DNA from: Cotesia glomerata
Taxonomy: Eukaryota > Arthropoda > Insecta > Hymenoptera > Braconidae
Direction: 5' to 3'
Length of the DNA: 64,000 nucleotides
NCBI RefSeq assembly: GCF_020080835.1
Contig: NC_058158.1
Coordinates: forward strand, 28,476,305 to 28,540,304
Notes under the pieces: generated by a model
Databases searched by the model: none
What the model was told of the DNA's origin: nothing
What the model saw: the letters and a program-made list of their open reading frames with translations, nothing else
Made by a program: the position numbers and the translations under genes
In this document: piece after piece, positions 11,399 to 23,882 of the stretch
Layout: each line of letters begins with the position of its first letter
Position numbering within the stretch: position 1 is the stretch's first letter

Positions 11399-13319
11399 TA
11401 CAGGTGAGAACAGTGGCAGGGCGTCTCAGTAATTTTATCCAGGAGTGGATGAACATTACTACTGATAGCTTTATTTTAGACTGTATCATAGGATACGAAA
11501 TTCCTTTTCTTACTCTTCCGCCACAGACATTGAGCTGGACGAAAGAGATTAAATTTCCAGTGAATGATGAAATGTTAATCCATAGAAAAATTGATAAATT
11601 GTTATCAAAAGGAGCAATTGTTAAAAGTAAGCCAGTAGAGAGTCAGTTCCTGTCGCCTTTCTTTCTTGTAGCAAAACCTAATGGATCAAAGAGATTTATT
11701 TTAAATCTTAAAACCCTAAATAAATTCATTAAAACGTCTTATTTTAAGCTCGAAGATTTGAGATCGGCCGTAAAATTAATTTTTAAAGACTATTTTATGT
11801 GTAACTTAGATCTCAAAGACGCATATTTCATGGTGTCGATAAAACAATCAAGCAGAAAATTTCTCCGATTTAGTTGGAAGGGCCAAATTTATGAATATTG
11901 TTGTCTCCCGTTTGGGCTTTGTACGTGCCGGTATGTTTTTACAAAACTGACGAAACTAGTATTACACTGGTTGAGACAGAAGGGTTTAACGTCAACAGCA
12001 TACATAGACGATTTTTTGTGCCTTGATGAATCTCGGGAAGGCTGTTTAACAAATGTTGAAACTACTAGGTATATTCTCACCAGATTAGGGTTCATTATTA
12101 ACGAAGAAAAAAGTCGTACTGAGCCTCAAAAATGCTGCAAGTATCTAGGGTTTATAATTAATTCAACAAATATGTCGTTATCTCTAACTGTGGATAAAAA
12201 GAGTAAGCTGACAGAGACCATTCGGGTACTTCTGCGGGCAAATCACTGCCAAATTAGAGAATTCGCAGGTCTTTTAGGTACTATAGTCGCGGTATATCCT
12301 GGGGTATCGTACGGAATGCTTTATACAAAAATCCTTGAAAGAGAAAAATTTCTAGCGTTGATAATGAACGAGCAGGATTTTGATCAGACAACGATATTAA
12401 ATAGTTCAGTTAAAGATGAATTGACTCGGTGGTTAAACAAGTTACCCACAGCTTCTTGTCCAATTCGACCTTTTCGGTTTATTACGGAAATATACTCTGA
12501 TGCGTCTCTCTTAGATTGGGAAGCGCACTGTAATGGACAGAACGCGCAAGAGTTTTGTTCTGAAGCAGCGAGAAAGCTGCACATTAATCATCTAGAGTTA
12601 ATTGCAGCTTTCTTTGGATTAAAATGGTTTGCCCAGGAGTACAAAAATACTGAAATATTGTTGAAAATTGACAATACCACGGCGATCGCGTACATTAATA
12701 GACTAGGCGGCGTTCAATACCCAGAGTTAAACAGGCTAGCGAGAACCATCTGGCAGTGGTGCGAGCAAAGAAAACTTTGGATTTTCGCGTCGTGTATTCC
12801 GTCAAAAGAAAATACCGACGCGGATAGGGAATCGAGAAGGTCGAACATTGATACAAAATGGTAACTCGGGGATACCCTAGTAGAAATGATCAATTTTTCA
12901 CTCGATTAAATCTAGTATCTGGCTAGAGATCATATCTAGTAGCTGCCCAGCAATTAAATCCAGTAACTAGCTAGCGAAACTAGGTAAAAACTAGAAATCG
13001 CGCCACCTACAACTAAATCGTAAACATTGGTCACACAGATGTTCTACTTATATTAGTGTGTGTATGTTTATTTTTTCACTTTAACCTGTAAGTTGAGTTA
13101 TCTTTCGTAAATATTAAGAAACGGAGTAAATAATTAAAAAATTTGTGTATTTCAATATAAAAATAATCTGTTATATATTTAAAAAAATGAATGAAATAAA
13201 AAAAGTTGACATAATAACCGAATTACGGTTATGGGCAATCAAAAAAAATACTCCAGACTGTCATCTAGATGAATTATTAATAATTTCATAATTATTCCGT
13301 TTATTAATTATTACTATTT

Positions 13320-13350
<31 letters not shown>

Positions 13351-14014
13351 AATTTTGAATTGTAACAAACTTATCCACATTTAATTTTAAATAATCTCAA
13401 TTCCTACACGTGTCACCATGTTTTATTTGATGTCTAGTAAAACTGGCCAGTAACTAGACAGTTACTGGATATTATACTAGCCAGTTCTTAGCTTAAGTCT
13501 AGTTAAACTAGCCAGTTACTGGCCAGATACTTGATTACATTTCTACCAGGGTAGTTTCTTCGGGGAAACAGCAAGAAAGTGGAATAATCTGGAGATCGAT
13601 GTCTTCGCAATGCATGTCAACGCGAAGATACAAAAATTATGCTCTTGAAAAAGAGACCCGGAAGCATTTTGTATAGACGCGTTCACAATGGATTGGGGAA
13701 ACTATTTTTTCTACGCATTTCCGCCGTTCTCGATGGTAATGCGAGTCCTTCGGAAAATCAGGCTAGACAAAGCGGAAGGGATTGTAGTGGTCCCCTACTG
13801 GCCTATACAACCTTGGTTCCCCGTATTTACAGCAATGCTGACTGAAGAATCATTAATATTCTTACCATCAATTAACTTACTTTTATCTCCCTGTAGGTCA
13901 TTGGAGCATCCTCTGAGCAAACACATTTCCCTGGTGGCAGGGAAGTTATCCGGTAGGCATACCGGAAAAAGCAACTACCAGAAAAAGCTTTTGAAATCTT
14001 CATCGCATCTTTAA
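11248..14014 (+). pseudogene. pol: DIRS-like reverse transcriptase-RNase H, split by a MITE
   Basis: The frame 11,248-12,864 (538 codons) carries a reverse transcriptase. Visible motifs are the first catalytic aspartate in NLDLKDAYFMV, the LPFGL box and the YIDD catalytic box near 12,001. A DIRS-type RNase H follows, with aspartates and glutamate in EIYSDAS, HLELIAA, KIDNTTA and NTDADRESR. The frame reaches a TAA at 12,862-12,864, then the MITE. It resumes on the far side with NNLEIDVFA and the WGNYFFYAFPPFS motif, typical of DIRS proteins after RNase H. Omitting the MITE and its TA duplication (679 bp) puts both halves in one frame. Two stops remain: the TAA, and a TGA at 13,646-13,648 where relatives have tryptophan. 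The frame ends at 14,012-14,014. Confidence 0.85.
12875..13551. mobile_element. 677-bp MITE inserted in the DIRS RT-RNase H gene, TA duplication
   Basis: The termini are CCCTAGTAGAAATG on the left and the inverse of CCCTGGTAGAAATG on the right, flanked by TA at 12,873-12,874 and 13,552-13,553. Sub-terminal GTATCTGGC and CTAGCCAGTTACTGG motifs repeat on both sides. The left arm has about 18 extra bases relative to the right. A TA duplication with short ends and no coding capacity suggests a Tc1/mariner-class non-autonomous element. It holds an (ATT)n run at 13,313-13,342. Confidence 0.8.
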
Positions 14015-14136
14015 CTAAGTCTACAATCAACCAATATAATTCAAGTCTAAAAAATTGGTGGATATATTGTCAGGAGGAGCAGATAGACCCCTGGGCTGTC
14101 AGTGTCAGGAACGTCCTAAAATATGAAGTTTTATAA
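13978..14136 (+). pseudogene. Tyrosine recombinase N-terminal fragment of the DIRS-like element
   Basis: A frame overlapping the end of the RT frame reads LPEKAFEIFIASLTKSTINQ, then YNSSLKNWWIYCQ and DPWAVSVRNVL. This matches the N-terminal core-binding domain of DIRS/Ngaro recombinases, which integrate the circular cDNA without a target duplication. The frame stops at 14,134-14,136, and recognisable similarity fades around 14,115. The catalytic domain with the R, HxxR and Y residues is absent, so the copy lacks integrase activity. Confidence 0.7.
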
Positions 14137-15698
14137 AGATGTTATTGGAGACATCATTTTATTAACCATATTCGATGCGACCTAGTAAATTACCTTTGAT
14201 CCCTTATTCGTAATTATTCTGTGAATATAAAAGGCATCAGTTATGTGCGCTTTGAAGCTGCTGGTTTCAGGATCAGCCGTAGAATGTATAGTAGGTACTT
14301 TGAGCAGTACCATTATTAATATCCTTCTCAAGAGTAAAGTTAATTATACCCGTACGTAACAGACCTCAATTGTAGTTGAATTCAATTATTTATTGTTTTC
14401 TTAGTTTATTCGAAATAACTAACTTAATGATTAATATTTTGCTAAGATCCGTTTAATAACTTCAACTTCACTCAGTAAAGTTTACGTAGTAAAACTAGAA
14501 ATAATTGAAGTTTTTTTTTCAAGAATATATTGAATATAAAATTGTTTTAACATTTTTTTGTACCCACATAATATACCAAATAAAAGTTTTGTTAAGCAAA
14601 AGTTTTAATTGTTACCAGCTAAAATGAATGCCTAAAAGTTTCATCAGATTTAAATTATTTTTTTTTAAATATGTAAATGAATAATTGTTAATTAAAATAT
14701 GAAAAAGTATATTCGTGTTATAAACCATTTATAATTAAAACCTGAGAGATTGTACGCACTTAGTCGAACGCTTGCCAAGACACGTGTTGAATTTTCATAT
14801 AATTATGTGAAATACATAGTACATATGCACGCTTGTGCATACATGCACATTGATAAATAATATATTTGTGTAAAGAGCGATACATAGCTCCACCACGTAG
14901 CTTACGGTAGGGAGCAAAATTCACTATTCCAGTCACCGTAATTTCCATATCCTAATTAATTTAAAGGTTTATCTTGAGCATATCTGCTGTGTTATCTTTG
15001 GAACTTCTATATAAATATACATATACATATGCATAGATGTTTTTAATAACGGAGGTTGAGATGAAATACATTCGACATTATAGTTCAACTAAATGGGCTA
15101 TTTACATGTATACTCTTCATACACGTACTTTGAGTTAATTAAAAAATTGCGTTTGTCGTCAAGAATTAATATCACCGAGAACATAATGGAACTGAGCTTA
15201 ACTGATAATTAATTTTATTATTTTGTGAACTTTTAATGCGATTAATAATTTCATGTGGTTTAATTAATAAATTAAAAATTTTTTTCAGTTTAAATATTTT
15301 GTGACAATTTTTTTTAATTCTATCCTTTATATCGTTTACACTCTCTGCCTGAATAAATACAAATATGGATTACTGATACAAACTGAAAAAGCTCAGAAAA
15401 ATCAATATTTTTAGTCGTCGCGTAACGGGATTAATAAATTCAATGCTATTTTGTCACACTGACTGGTTCGAAGTGAATGTTGGATTTAATATTGCAATAA
15501 TACGATTTGTTATCAGTAAAAAATATCACCGCTCAAATTGAGCAGCAGGACATCGGTAAAAGATTTCAACAAAAAGGGCAATCGTAAAAGTCGAACAGCG
15601 TCGAGCGAATCGTTCCCAACTTCACAAGATAAAAGCAATGTTTTGCACAACTCACAACGTGGCTGTATCTAGAGGTACTCTATTTCCCGTCTGTTTAC
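14137..15698. other. Non-coding AT-rich spacer
   Basis: No gene found. The 62-codon minus frame at 14,760-14,948 has no recognisable motif. The first 200 bases could include unrecognised DIRS remnants. Confidence 0.45.
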
Positions 15699-17861
15699 TA
15701 CACTTCTCGCAAAAATGAAGGAAGCAAAAAAATTTTCGAAATTTTTTGGCGATTTTCAAAAGGCTGTATTTCAGTGAAAAATGGTCGTACAGGAAATAAA
15801 AAAACAAAGCTTTTAAAGCTTGTAGACTCTAGTTTTCAGATTTTTTAGTTAAAAATTTTTCGGAGCATTGGTAGCCATGCAATCTTTGGATAAAGCACGA
15901 AGAAAAAATTTTCCAAATTTTTTACATTTTTTTTTTTCGCTCTACGGGCATGGAAAAATTTTTTCGAGCTAGACCAATGCATAGGTCGCATAACCTACTT
16001 CTTCAGCTTCAATTTCCTTTTTGCGGGACCCGGATACGACCATTTTTCTTCGAGATATCGAATTTTGAATGCAAAAGGATCCTTTTTCACTCAACTGCCG
16101 ACATCTCTGGAACTACTGGTCGCCGAGCAAGCGGACAAGAGGTTTCGTTTTCTGCAAAAATTTTCTACAAAAATCTGTCATGGTTAATTTGAAAAAAAAT
16201 TTTTTCCACCTGTAACGTTAACGTAAAAAAAGAGCAAAAAAATGCTATTTTCCCTTTTTTTGGTTAATCGACTGTATCTCCGTCAATATTGGGAGGAAGG
16301 CTTTGGTCAGAGGAAAATTCTTTAGCCCAATGTACCCCAAAGAACCCCCTAAATTTTTAGATCGATCGGTTCAGCGATTTTTCTGGACCGATCGATTGAA
16401 ATTTCGAAAAAATTAAGGGAACAAGGTTTTTGTTCCTTAAACTTAATCTAATCTTTTTTTTAAAAAGATAATTTTTTTTAAATCAATAATTTCATTTTTT
16501 TTACTTTTTACTCAATTTTGTGTTTTTTGAAGATTAATTAACAAAAAAAAAATTTTCAAAAAAATTTCCAAAAAAAATTTTATTTGAAAATAAAAAAAAA
16601 ATTTTTTTTTGAAAATTAAAAAAAATAAAACAAAATCAAGAGGCCTATTCTGACCCACCTTGCTGAAGTTATGAACACATTTAAACCTTGATTTTCCCTA
16701 AAAAAATTTTATTGAATAAATTTAAAGTTGATAGCCCTAAGGTGCACACTGTAATCGTAAATACTGTGGAGCTGACGAACTACAGGGTCTCATTTTTTCT
16801 GAAGAATCATTCACACACGTGCATAAGCACAAAAAAAGCGTAAATCCGATCGTGCAACCTCCACGTGGCATGCTTTGGATAACGCTAATGCCGGCGGTGA
16901 ATCAGTCATCAATCAAAATTTTTGTCAAAAACCTTGATTCCCTTAAAAACGAAAAAAAATTTTTTTCAAATTTTTTTTGAAATTTTCACAAAAAATTTTT
17001 TTTGGACTTTTTTTTTGTTAATTAATCTTCAAAAAACACAAAATTGAGTAAAAAGTAAAAAAAATGAAATTATTGATTTAAAAAAAATTATCTTTTTAAA
17101 AAAAAGATTAGGTTAAGTTTAAGGAACAAAAACCTTGTTCCCTTAATTTTTTCGAAATTTCAATCGATCGGTCTAGAAAATCCGCTGAACCGATCGATCT
17201 AAAAATTTAGGGGGTTCTTCGAGGTACATTGGGCGAAAGAATTTTCCTCTGATCAAAGCCTTCCTCCCAATATTGACAAAGATACAGTCAATTAACCAAA
17301 AAAAGGGAAAATGGCATTTTTTTGCTCTTTTTTTACGTTAACGTTACAGGTGGAAAAAATTTTTTTTTTCAAATTGACCATAACAGATTTTTGTAGAAAA
17401 TTTTCTGCAGAAAACAAAACCCCTTGTCCGCTTGCTGGGCGACCAGTAGTTCCAGAGATATCGGCAGTTGAGTGAAAAAGGATCCTTTTGCATTCAAAAT
17501 TCGATATCTCGAAGACAAATGGTTGTATCCGGGTCCCGCAAAAAGGAAATTAAAGCTGAATAAGTAGGCTATGCGACCTATGCATTGGTCTAGCTCAAAA
17601 AAATTTTTCCATGCCCGTAGAGCAAAAAAAAAATGTAAAAAATTTGGAAAATTTTTTCTTCGTGCTTTATCCAAGGATTGCACGGCTACCAGTGCTCCGA
17701 AAAATTTTTAACCAAAAAATCTGAAAACTAGAGTCTACAAGCTTCAAAAGTTTTGTTTTTTTATTGCTTATACGACCATTTTTCACTGAAATACAGTCTG
17801 TTAAAATCGCCGAAAAATTTCGAAAATTTTTTTGTTTCCTTAATTTTTGCGAGAAGTGTAT
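15699..17861. mobile_element. Large foldback element, arms about 0.9 kb each
   Basis: The left arm (about 15,699-16,600) is repeated in inverse, at high similarity, as the right arm (about 16,960-17,861). The ends are TACACTTCTCGCAAAAAT and its inverse. Central spacer is about 350 bp with no open frame. Arm features mirrored on both sides include CCGATCGATTGAAATTTCG and CCAATATTG...AAGCC. The related open frames at 15,950-16,192 (+) and 17,369-17,683 (-) are the same arm read twice, so they are not independent genes. A target duplication is not clear; TGTTT lies close to both ends. It is probably a non-autonomous DNA transposon with long inverted repeats. Confidence 0.85.
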
Positions 17862-19490
17862 GTTTCATCATAAAATCTTGTCAATTCTCCAAGTTACACG
17901 TTAAATAAATTAATAAAGAATATTTTAAAAATATAAATTTGAAAAAATAGAATAATAATTGTTATTTTCTTGAAAATTTTACAAAGATTCTGACGCTACA
18001 ATAATTCAAAAATCGACAACAGAACTGGATTACACATATTTTCTATTTTTGCTATTTTTTATATTTTCTTTTATTCAATTTTTTATTTCGGGATATCAAA
18101 AATATTATGTAATATTCTTTTCTCGCCTCTAAAACAATACAAACACCGCACAATAAAAAGATAACCTTCATGATATCAGAATTCATGAAATTTTGTACCT
18201 TTACGATTGGTAGATAAAAAAGTACTTATCATATATACGGAATTTTGATCGAACAATAAACCATGCGTCTCATTTTTATAAACACACTTTTCGAAGCATG
18301 AATTTATCAATAAATTAGGCGCTATCTTATCCAATTCTAGTATAAAAGTAAATTTGATCATCAATAAAGAAAGTTGAAAACTAAAAATGTGAATTTATGC
18401 ATAAAATTTTGATGACAGTGATTAAATGCTGTAATGTATCGAAATTCACACAATCCTATCAATAAAAAATAAATTTAGTTTATAGTATAACACGTAAATT
18501 AATTATAAATAATCTGTGGCCTCAGAAATCTGAAATAAAGAATAAAAAAAGAGTAAAAATATACCTAACGCAAATAAAATATTTCTATAAATATTTTACC
18601 GCAACTTTTAGTTGGTGATAAGAAAATAAGTACAACCAAAAGCAACAAAGTCAGAATAGAAAGACTACATTCAAACTTTCATGAGTATAGTGGAGCAGAG
18701 CGGATTTCAGAGTACGACGTGCTCAAATTCTAAATACTATACTGCTTTCTCTCTCTCTCTCTTTTTCTCTTTCTCACTCTCTCTGGCTTTTACCTTTTCC
18801 CTCATTTTCTCTTACTACCCATGCATCGAGTATAACGTAAGCTGCTGCTTCGCTGATATCGAATGGTTGAATTTAGACCAATATTACGACCGTACAAGGT
18901 AGTGTTCATAGCTAATAAACAATAGCAATACACAAATTTGGCTTCTCTAAAGGTCATCTTCAATTCGAAAATTTTGATTAAATTCTTCATTTACGACATA
19001 ATCCTCTATATTTTAATTTATGTGGTTATATGCTTGAATGCTTATTATAATTATGAGTGAATTAAATTACAAACATTTGTAGACTATAAAGTTCTGTTTA
19101 TCTTTAAATTTTCTTCAAAACTCAACAATGTCAGAACAATATTTTTTAGGAATTTTTAAATTAAATTAAATTTTAATTTTTTTAACGGAATTCGATGCAG
19201 TTTTTTAATCATGAAATTACTCAAAAATTATATAGATATACCAGTGATAAGGTTTAAAAATTTATAAAGTCTCGAGTCAACTTACCAAATGATTCAAAAA
19301 TTGAATCAAAAAAACTTAAAAATTTTTGAAGTGAAACTTCTTAAGAATCGTTGTGATTTCAAACCGGATGCAACGGAAAAAATGACAGGTAAGAGACACA
19401 AATACAAAAATGTGTAGGATGAAGCCGGAAAAGAATGAGACAGAAATATACATACTATTTTATATTATCGGTCTCTCCTCTTTGTCCCAT
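17862..19490. other. Non-coding spacer with a (CT)-rich tract
   Basis: A CT-rich tract (about 18,750-18,785) is followed by slightly less AT-rich sequence to about 18,900. No splice-bounded coding exon was convincing. Confidence 0.4.
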
Positions 19491-19630
19491 ACACGGAAAA
19501 AACGAGATTTAACTGGTTTCCATGTTGGACGGAACCTAGTTTCATCTATAGTGAAAAAAATTTACAAATGGTTACTACTGCAATGTCGACTGTAGTAGGT
19601 ACAGTTTTAGTTTATTTCAGTTCAATCCGA

Positions 19631-19672
19631 GATGGCGCTCAGAGCCATCTGAGATTTATCTGTCTCAGATGG
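19631..19672. other. Overlapping alternative hairpins
   Basis: GATGGC (19,631) can pair with GCCATC (19,644). CCATCTGAGA (19,645-19,654) can pair perfectly with TCTCAGATGG (19,663-19,672). The two stems share CCATC and exclude each other. The sequence lies just inside a CACGGAAAAA motif (19,492), so it may be the interior of a MITE. Confidence 0.4.
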
Positions 19673-19918
19673 TTGTCAGTACCACGCGCATGCTCGTCAG
19701 TCCCATCTTACATAGAAGTGGCGTCCATTTGGAATTTAACTAGAATCTATCTGCAGATAGTACCTATTTTTACGTTATCATTTTCAAGTGCATTTTGCAA
19801 TCAAATATATATGAATAATATGAATGAATAATAACTATATTATAATGAATAATACACATTATAATTTTATTTCAAATCAAAAAACTAATCCTTAATAAGT
19901 TTAAAAAAAAATTTAATG

Positions 19919-20095
19919 TCCGAGGCGAAGCCGAGGTCGACATATATGTGATCTTATCTGAGATATTTCTTATTTTTCTACCATAGGTTTCTATACTATT
20001 TTTCTGTCTGACAGAGGCGGAAAACGGCAATTTCGTTTAGCGTAGCGGGCCGAAAGTTGCCACTTTCCGCCTGGAGGGCAGAAAAAATCATTTTC
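19919..20095 (+). repeat. Dispersed repeat with GAGGCGAAGCCGAGGTC motif
   Basis: This stretch is homologous in inverted orientation to an insertion at about 51,414-51,632. Shared blocks are the CCGAGGCGAAGCCGAGGTC motif, ATGTGATCT...CTGAGA with ATTTCTTATTTT, the ACTATTTTTCT junction and GGAAAACGGCAATTTCGTTT. It is more GC-rich than its surroundings. No coding frame is conserved. Confidence 0.6.
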
Positions 20096-20101
20096 AAATA
20101 T

Positions 20102-20352
20102 GAGTGTCAGAAACTAGGCCGATGTCAGTGTCAGAAACTACAGCACAAAAAATTTTGAGTGTCAGAAACTGGGGCTTCAAACATCATTTTTAAAATGTTA
20201 ATTTAAATTATTAATTTGCTTCAAATAATTATTTTGCTTCTATTACCGTTTCTAGAAATCTTAAACTTGTTAATAATATAAAACATTATTTATTCTAATA
20301 AAATTTTATATGAGTTATGATAGTATAACCTCAATTGTCACTCTTAAAGTGT
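20102..20352 (+). repeat. Dispersed GTGTCAGAAACT direct repeats
   Basis: GTGTCAG(A/T)AACT occurs near 20,102, 20,126, 20,158 and 20,349. Three copies are followed by a GG-containing tract (AGGCC, GGGGC, GGGCT). It looks like a MITE with repeated sub-terminal motifs. Confidence 0.4.
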
Positions 20353-20360
20353 CAGTAACT

Positions 20361-22512
20361 GGGCTCTTTACCTTATAAAAAATGAAAATAATAGTTCTAA
20401 CGTAAATGATAATGTGCCCGCTTGATAAAAAATAATAAACATTACATTTATCCTAATACTCCTGATTCTCTATTTTATTAATTGACTATATCTGTCTCAA
20501 TCTCTCGTAGCCTACCCCTGATTAAAAATACTCATTGAAGAGTATTGAAAATCATGAAATTTGAATTGTTTCCAATAATCCTAATTCTTTTTTTATGTAT
20601 TTATAAATATACAGTTTACATGAAGCGACTGTTTATTTTTTCTATACTTTTCAATAAGTATTTTTAATCAGGGACTCTTCAGAAGTTTCACTTCTACCGT
20701 GTGTGACTTGCACATACACACCCATTTTTTTTTTCTTTTTATTGACTTGTCCGACTTACTTCAAAATTTAATTCAAGTCAAATAATATAATGCAATAATT
20801 AACTTTTAAAAATTATTTAAGGTCGAAAATTTCTATTTTGAATAATTAATTTTTTCTGGAACCTTCATTTTTCAAGACAAAATTCAATTTTCAGTCTTTA
20901 ACAAAGTATTGGTAGTTTGAAGGGCGAATTGAGCAAAAAAAGATACAAATAGAGTATTGCTAAAAAAACGCTCGGTTAAATTAAATAAAACTAATAGTGT
21001 TAGATTAACCCGGTAACAAAAAAACAGTCGAAAAAAGTCAAAGTAAACTTTTAATTTGACTTAATCGGTTTATCTGTATGTCTGTTTTTGTGAGTCAGTA
21101 AGTAAAATTCTGAATAAAAGTTACTTTAACTGTTTCATGGCTCCGAGAGATTTTAGTTTACTTTTTACGAATATTTTATTATAACTATAATAACAATTGT
21201 TGCTTCGCTAAAGTTATTGGATGAATAGCAAGCTTGACATATTAGTGACAGAATAACGCGACATATTTATTGAACGAATTAAAATTCTTCTAATAGTTGT
21301 GTGGTTCAACTACGTTGAGTATTTGAAAATATTTGGTATGAAATAGAAGCACTTGCACTGATGTTTCTAAAATGTTAATACAAGGTAAAAAAAATTCTTC
21401 CTTGTCATGTTCCGGAAATCTGAAGAAAAATTGATTGACTGATTGATTATATATATTATGACAAATGGCAAATTTCAGAAGTGAATTTAACCGAAGAATA
21501 ATAATAAAGTTCTAGTAGTTTAAAATTATCTGAGTAAACTAGTTTTAACTAATACTGTTTTGATAAGTAACTAATACTGTTTTGAGTAGTAACATAATAA
21601 GATATTTTTAATAATTATAACTTATAAGATAGGATATAATCAGATTATGATTTAGTTATAATTAAATTAGAACCATAATTAAACAAGATTTATAAATAAA
21701 TAAATAAATAATTATAGAGAGCTTATCGAATTATGAATGTACGTAGAGATTATATCGACTTAAACAAAAATCTAGATTATTTAATATAACGTTCATAATT
21801 ATGGGATTACCGTTTTCATAATTAAAATTTGTTCATTAGTCTAGTACTCATCACATTAGTTTTATCCTGTTGCTGTATAAACTTTAAATTTCAACGTAAA
21901 AGTTTATTGTAATTTTGTAACTTTACTAAGCACGATTATTCGATAAGTTCAATCCATAAATAGTATTAAAAGTTAGTCAGTATACAAAATATGATTTGCT
22001 TCAGCTGTAATGTAAAGGGACTTGATATATACTGATTTAAACATTTGCTATATCAGGTCTGATGTGGTCATATGTGTTCATGTTTAATTTTTCAAAAGAA
22101 GGTAGTTTTGGAAATCTCCGAAAGAGGGCGTATGATCGCTAAATCGTCTCCTTACAAAGAAGTTAAAATCTAAAATAGAAATCGTTTTTTTTTACTTTTT
22201 GAGAGAGATTATCTGACGTTAATTTCTAATTCAATCAACTACAAAACCAATTTTTGTTTAGTAAAATACGTTAATTGATGTACACATTTCTAAAAAAAAA
22301 AAAAAAATTATAAAACTTAATTTTTTTATTTTCATGTATATAACCTGATATAGTCATATATGATTAGATTAAGCCATATCAAAAAATTTCACGGAGATTG
22401 AAACATCGAAAGCATCAAACTTGAGTACGGATTGTAAAATTTGTTATAGATCATAATAATATTATTAATGAATATTCAACTGCTTAGTAATTGAAGAATT
22501 AAAAACAACAAC
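20361..22512. other. Non-coding AT-rich DNA with one dispersed MITE fragment
   Basis: No gene seen. About 22,030-22,160 carries a repeat that recurs near 24,830, 28,050, 41,820, 55,350 (inverted) and 58,030. Its markers are a TCATATG-rich block, then TTTTTC(A/G)ACCAAA-like sequence, AATCTCCGA...AGGGCG and a GCTAAATCGTCTCC block. Confidence 0.5.
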
Positions 22513-22750
22513 TACATATATATATGAAAAATATATCAAAATGCATGTGGGTACTCAAATGAAAGCTCTTGATGAGTGTAACATCGGGATGAGCTTACAT
22601 CTTTAAAAATATCAATAATTAAGAAATGAACTTGTATCTTACGAATTATTGACATTTTGAAAGATATAAGCTCATCCCGACATTATAATCATCGAGACCT
22701 TTCATTTGAGTTCCCACATCAATTTTTCATATATTTATATATATTATATA
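22513..22750. repeat. Palindromic repeat, second copy of the 4.7-5.7 kb family
   Basis: The AAGCTCATCCCGA blocks face each other (ATCGGGATGAGCTTAC on the left, AAGCTCATCCCGACATTA on the right). They are flanked by the same TTTTTCATATAT and (TATA)n cores as in the 5.1-5.6 kb cluster. Confidence 0.65.
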
Positions 22751-22764
22751 TATCTTTTTTTTCG

Positions 22765-22932
22765 TCATTGTGTAGAGTGTTAAAGTTTGTGTGTTGAATA
22801 TTACATTCTAGTGTGTAGAATTTAACATTTTAGTGTGTTAAATCATTAATTTAAATCAATACATGAGAATGTTAAATTTTACACATTAGAATGTAATATT
22901 CAACACACAAATTTTAACACTCTACACAATGA
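22765..22932. mobile_element. 168-bp foldback MITE
   Basis: It begins TCATTGTGTAGAGTGTTAAA and ends with the inverse. The inverted similarity continues through TGTGTGTTGAATATTACATT to a short AT-rich loop near 22,845. It is nearly one long hairpin. Confidence 0.75.
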
Positions 22933-23749
22933 TGAAAAATTTTTTACTGTGTATATTCATCACAAAAAATAGTTTAAAAAAATGTTGTTGTCTTGTAGAG
23001 TATTTTTTACTTCTCTTACCTGAGTGAGAGCTTACTCCCGATAATCTTCATAATGCCTGAATAATTTTCAAAGCGTTATTTGATGTGTAGAGAATGAAAT
23101 ACCACGTTTGTACGCAAATCTGAGAATTACAAATGAGTGTCCTATTTGCATTCTGCTGAGTACTAGTTTTGGCATTTGCGCAGCAGTAGTACTGAAAAAA
23201 GTGGTGAATTCGAAGAAAAAAGAGTTTATCTTGAAAAATTCTATCAGAAATAAAATTATTTTTCGATTAGAATTTTTTTTTTAGTTAAGAGAAACTTTAT
23301 AACTTTATACAGTCGGATAATTTTAAATGGATTAGCTTACATGTTGTACTGTTACAACTTCAGCTATTGAACACTCGAGAAATTAGATATTCTGTTATTT
23401 AATCATTTAGTTGTAAGTAAAAAGTTTATCGTTTAATTATTTTCTTTCAAAGTTATGAAACTGGACTAATATTAGTTTACAAAAAAATATGCGTAAGTGA
23501 TATTGATTATTAGCATAAAAAAATCATCTTGGACTCATTGAGTATATTACCAATCTTTTCATCGATATTCAGAAGAAAAAACGTTTCCATAAATGAATAC
23601 AATCTTTTAGATGATCAAGTATTAATGCAATATATGACGAAATATATTGAAATAGTTATAAGTACTTGGACAAAGAAAATAAAAAAATAAATAGTTACAG
23701 TAAAGATCATTGTAACTAATACAATAAGTAAAGTTATAGAAATACTCAC

Positions 23750-23882
23750 TGGGATGATCAAGCTCATCGTTAGCTAAGTTATAGTCATCCGGGCTCCGGG
23801 TTGGCGACGTCGTTCTTCTTGCGATTGCAGAAACGAGGGTCGACATCTCGAGACACAAAGCTAAGGCGATCATCCACAGCAT
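23750..23882 (-). CDS. First coding exon of an unidentified secreted protein (partial gene)
   Basis: The minus strand opens with ATG at 23,882 and reads MLWMIALALCLEMSTLVSA, a good signal peptide with cleavage likely after the final A. A polar Ser/Thr/Pro/Asp-rich stretch follows (ARRTTSPTRSPDDYNLANDE). A GTGAGT donor directly follows A at 23,750, leaving the exon in phase 1 after 44 codons. The unspliced frame runs on to a stop near 23,622. A TATAAA on the same strand lies 83 bp upstream of ATG. Base composition is richer in GC than the surroundings. I do not recognise the family, and downstream exons on the minus strand (lower coordinates) were not found. A secreted or membrane protein is the most I can say. 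Confidence 0.45.

Larger units (their letters stand above)
9800..14136 (+). mobile_element. Decayed DIRS-like (tyrosine recombinase) retrotransposon
   Basis: Gag, RT-RNase H and tyrosine recombinase lie in this order on one strand, with gag and RT overlapping. No aspartic protease or DDE integrase is seen, which is the layout of DIRS-group retrotransposons. Damage includes a one-base gag frameshift near 10,937, in-frame stops at 12,862 and 13,646, a 677-bp MITE at 12,875-13,551 and loss of most of the recombinase after about 14,120. I found no terminal repeats, so the outer limits are approximate. The copy cannot be autonomous. DIRS versus a sister group such as Ngaro or PAT was not resolved. 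Confidence 0.8.

Noticed and set aside
15950..16192. Open frame MEKFFRARPMHRSHN... and its mirror at 17,369-17,683
   Set aside because: Both are readings of the same foldback arm. Conservation between them reflects the inverted repeat, not selection on protein.
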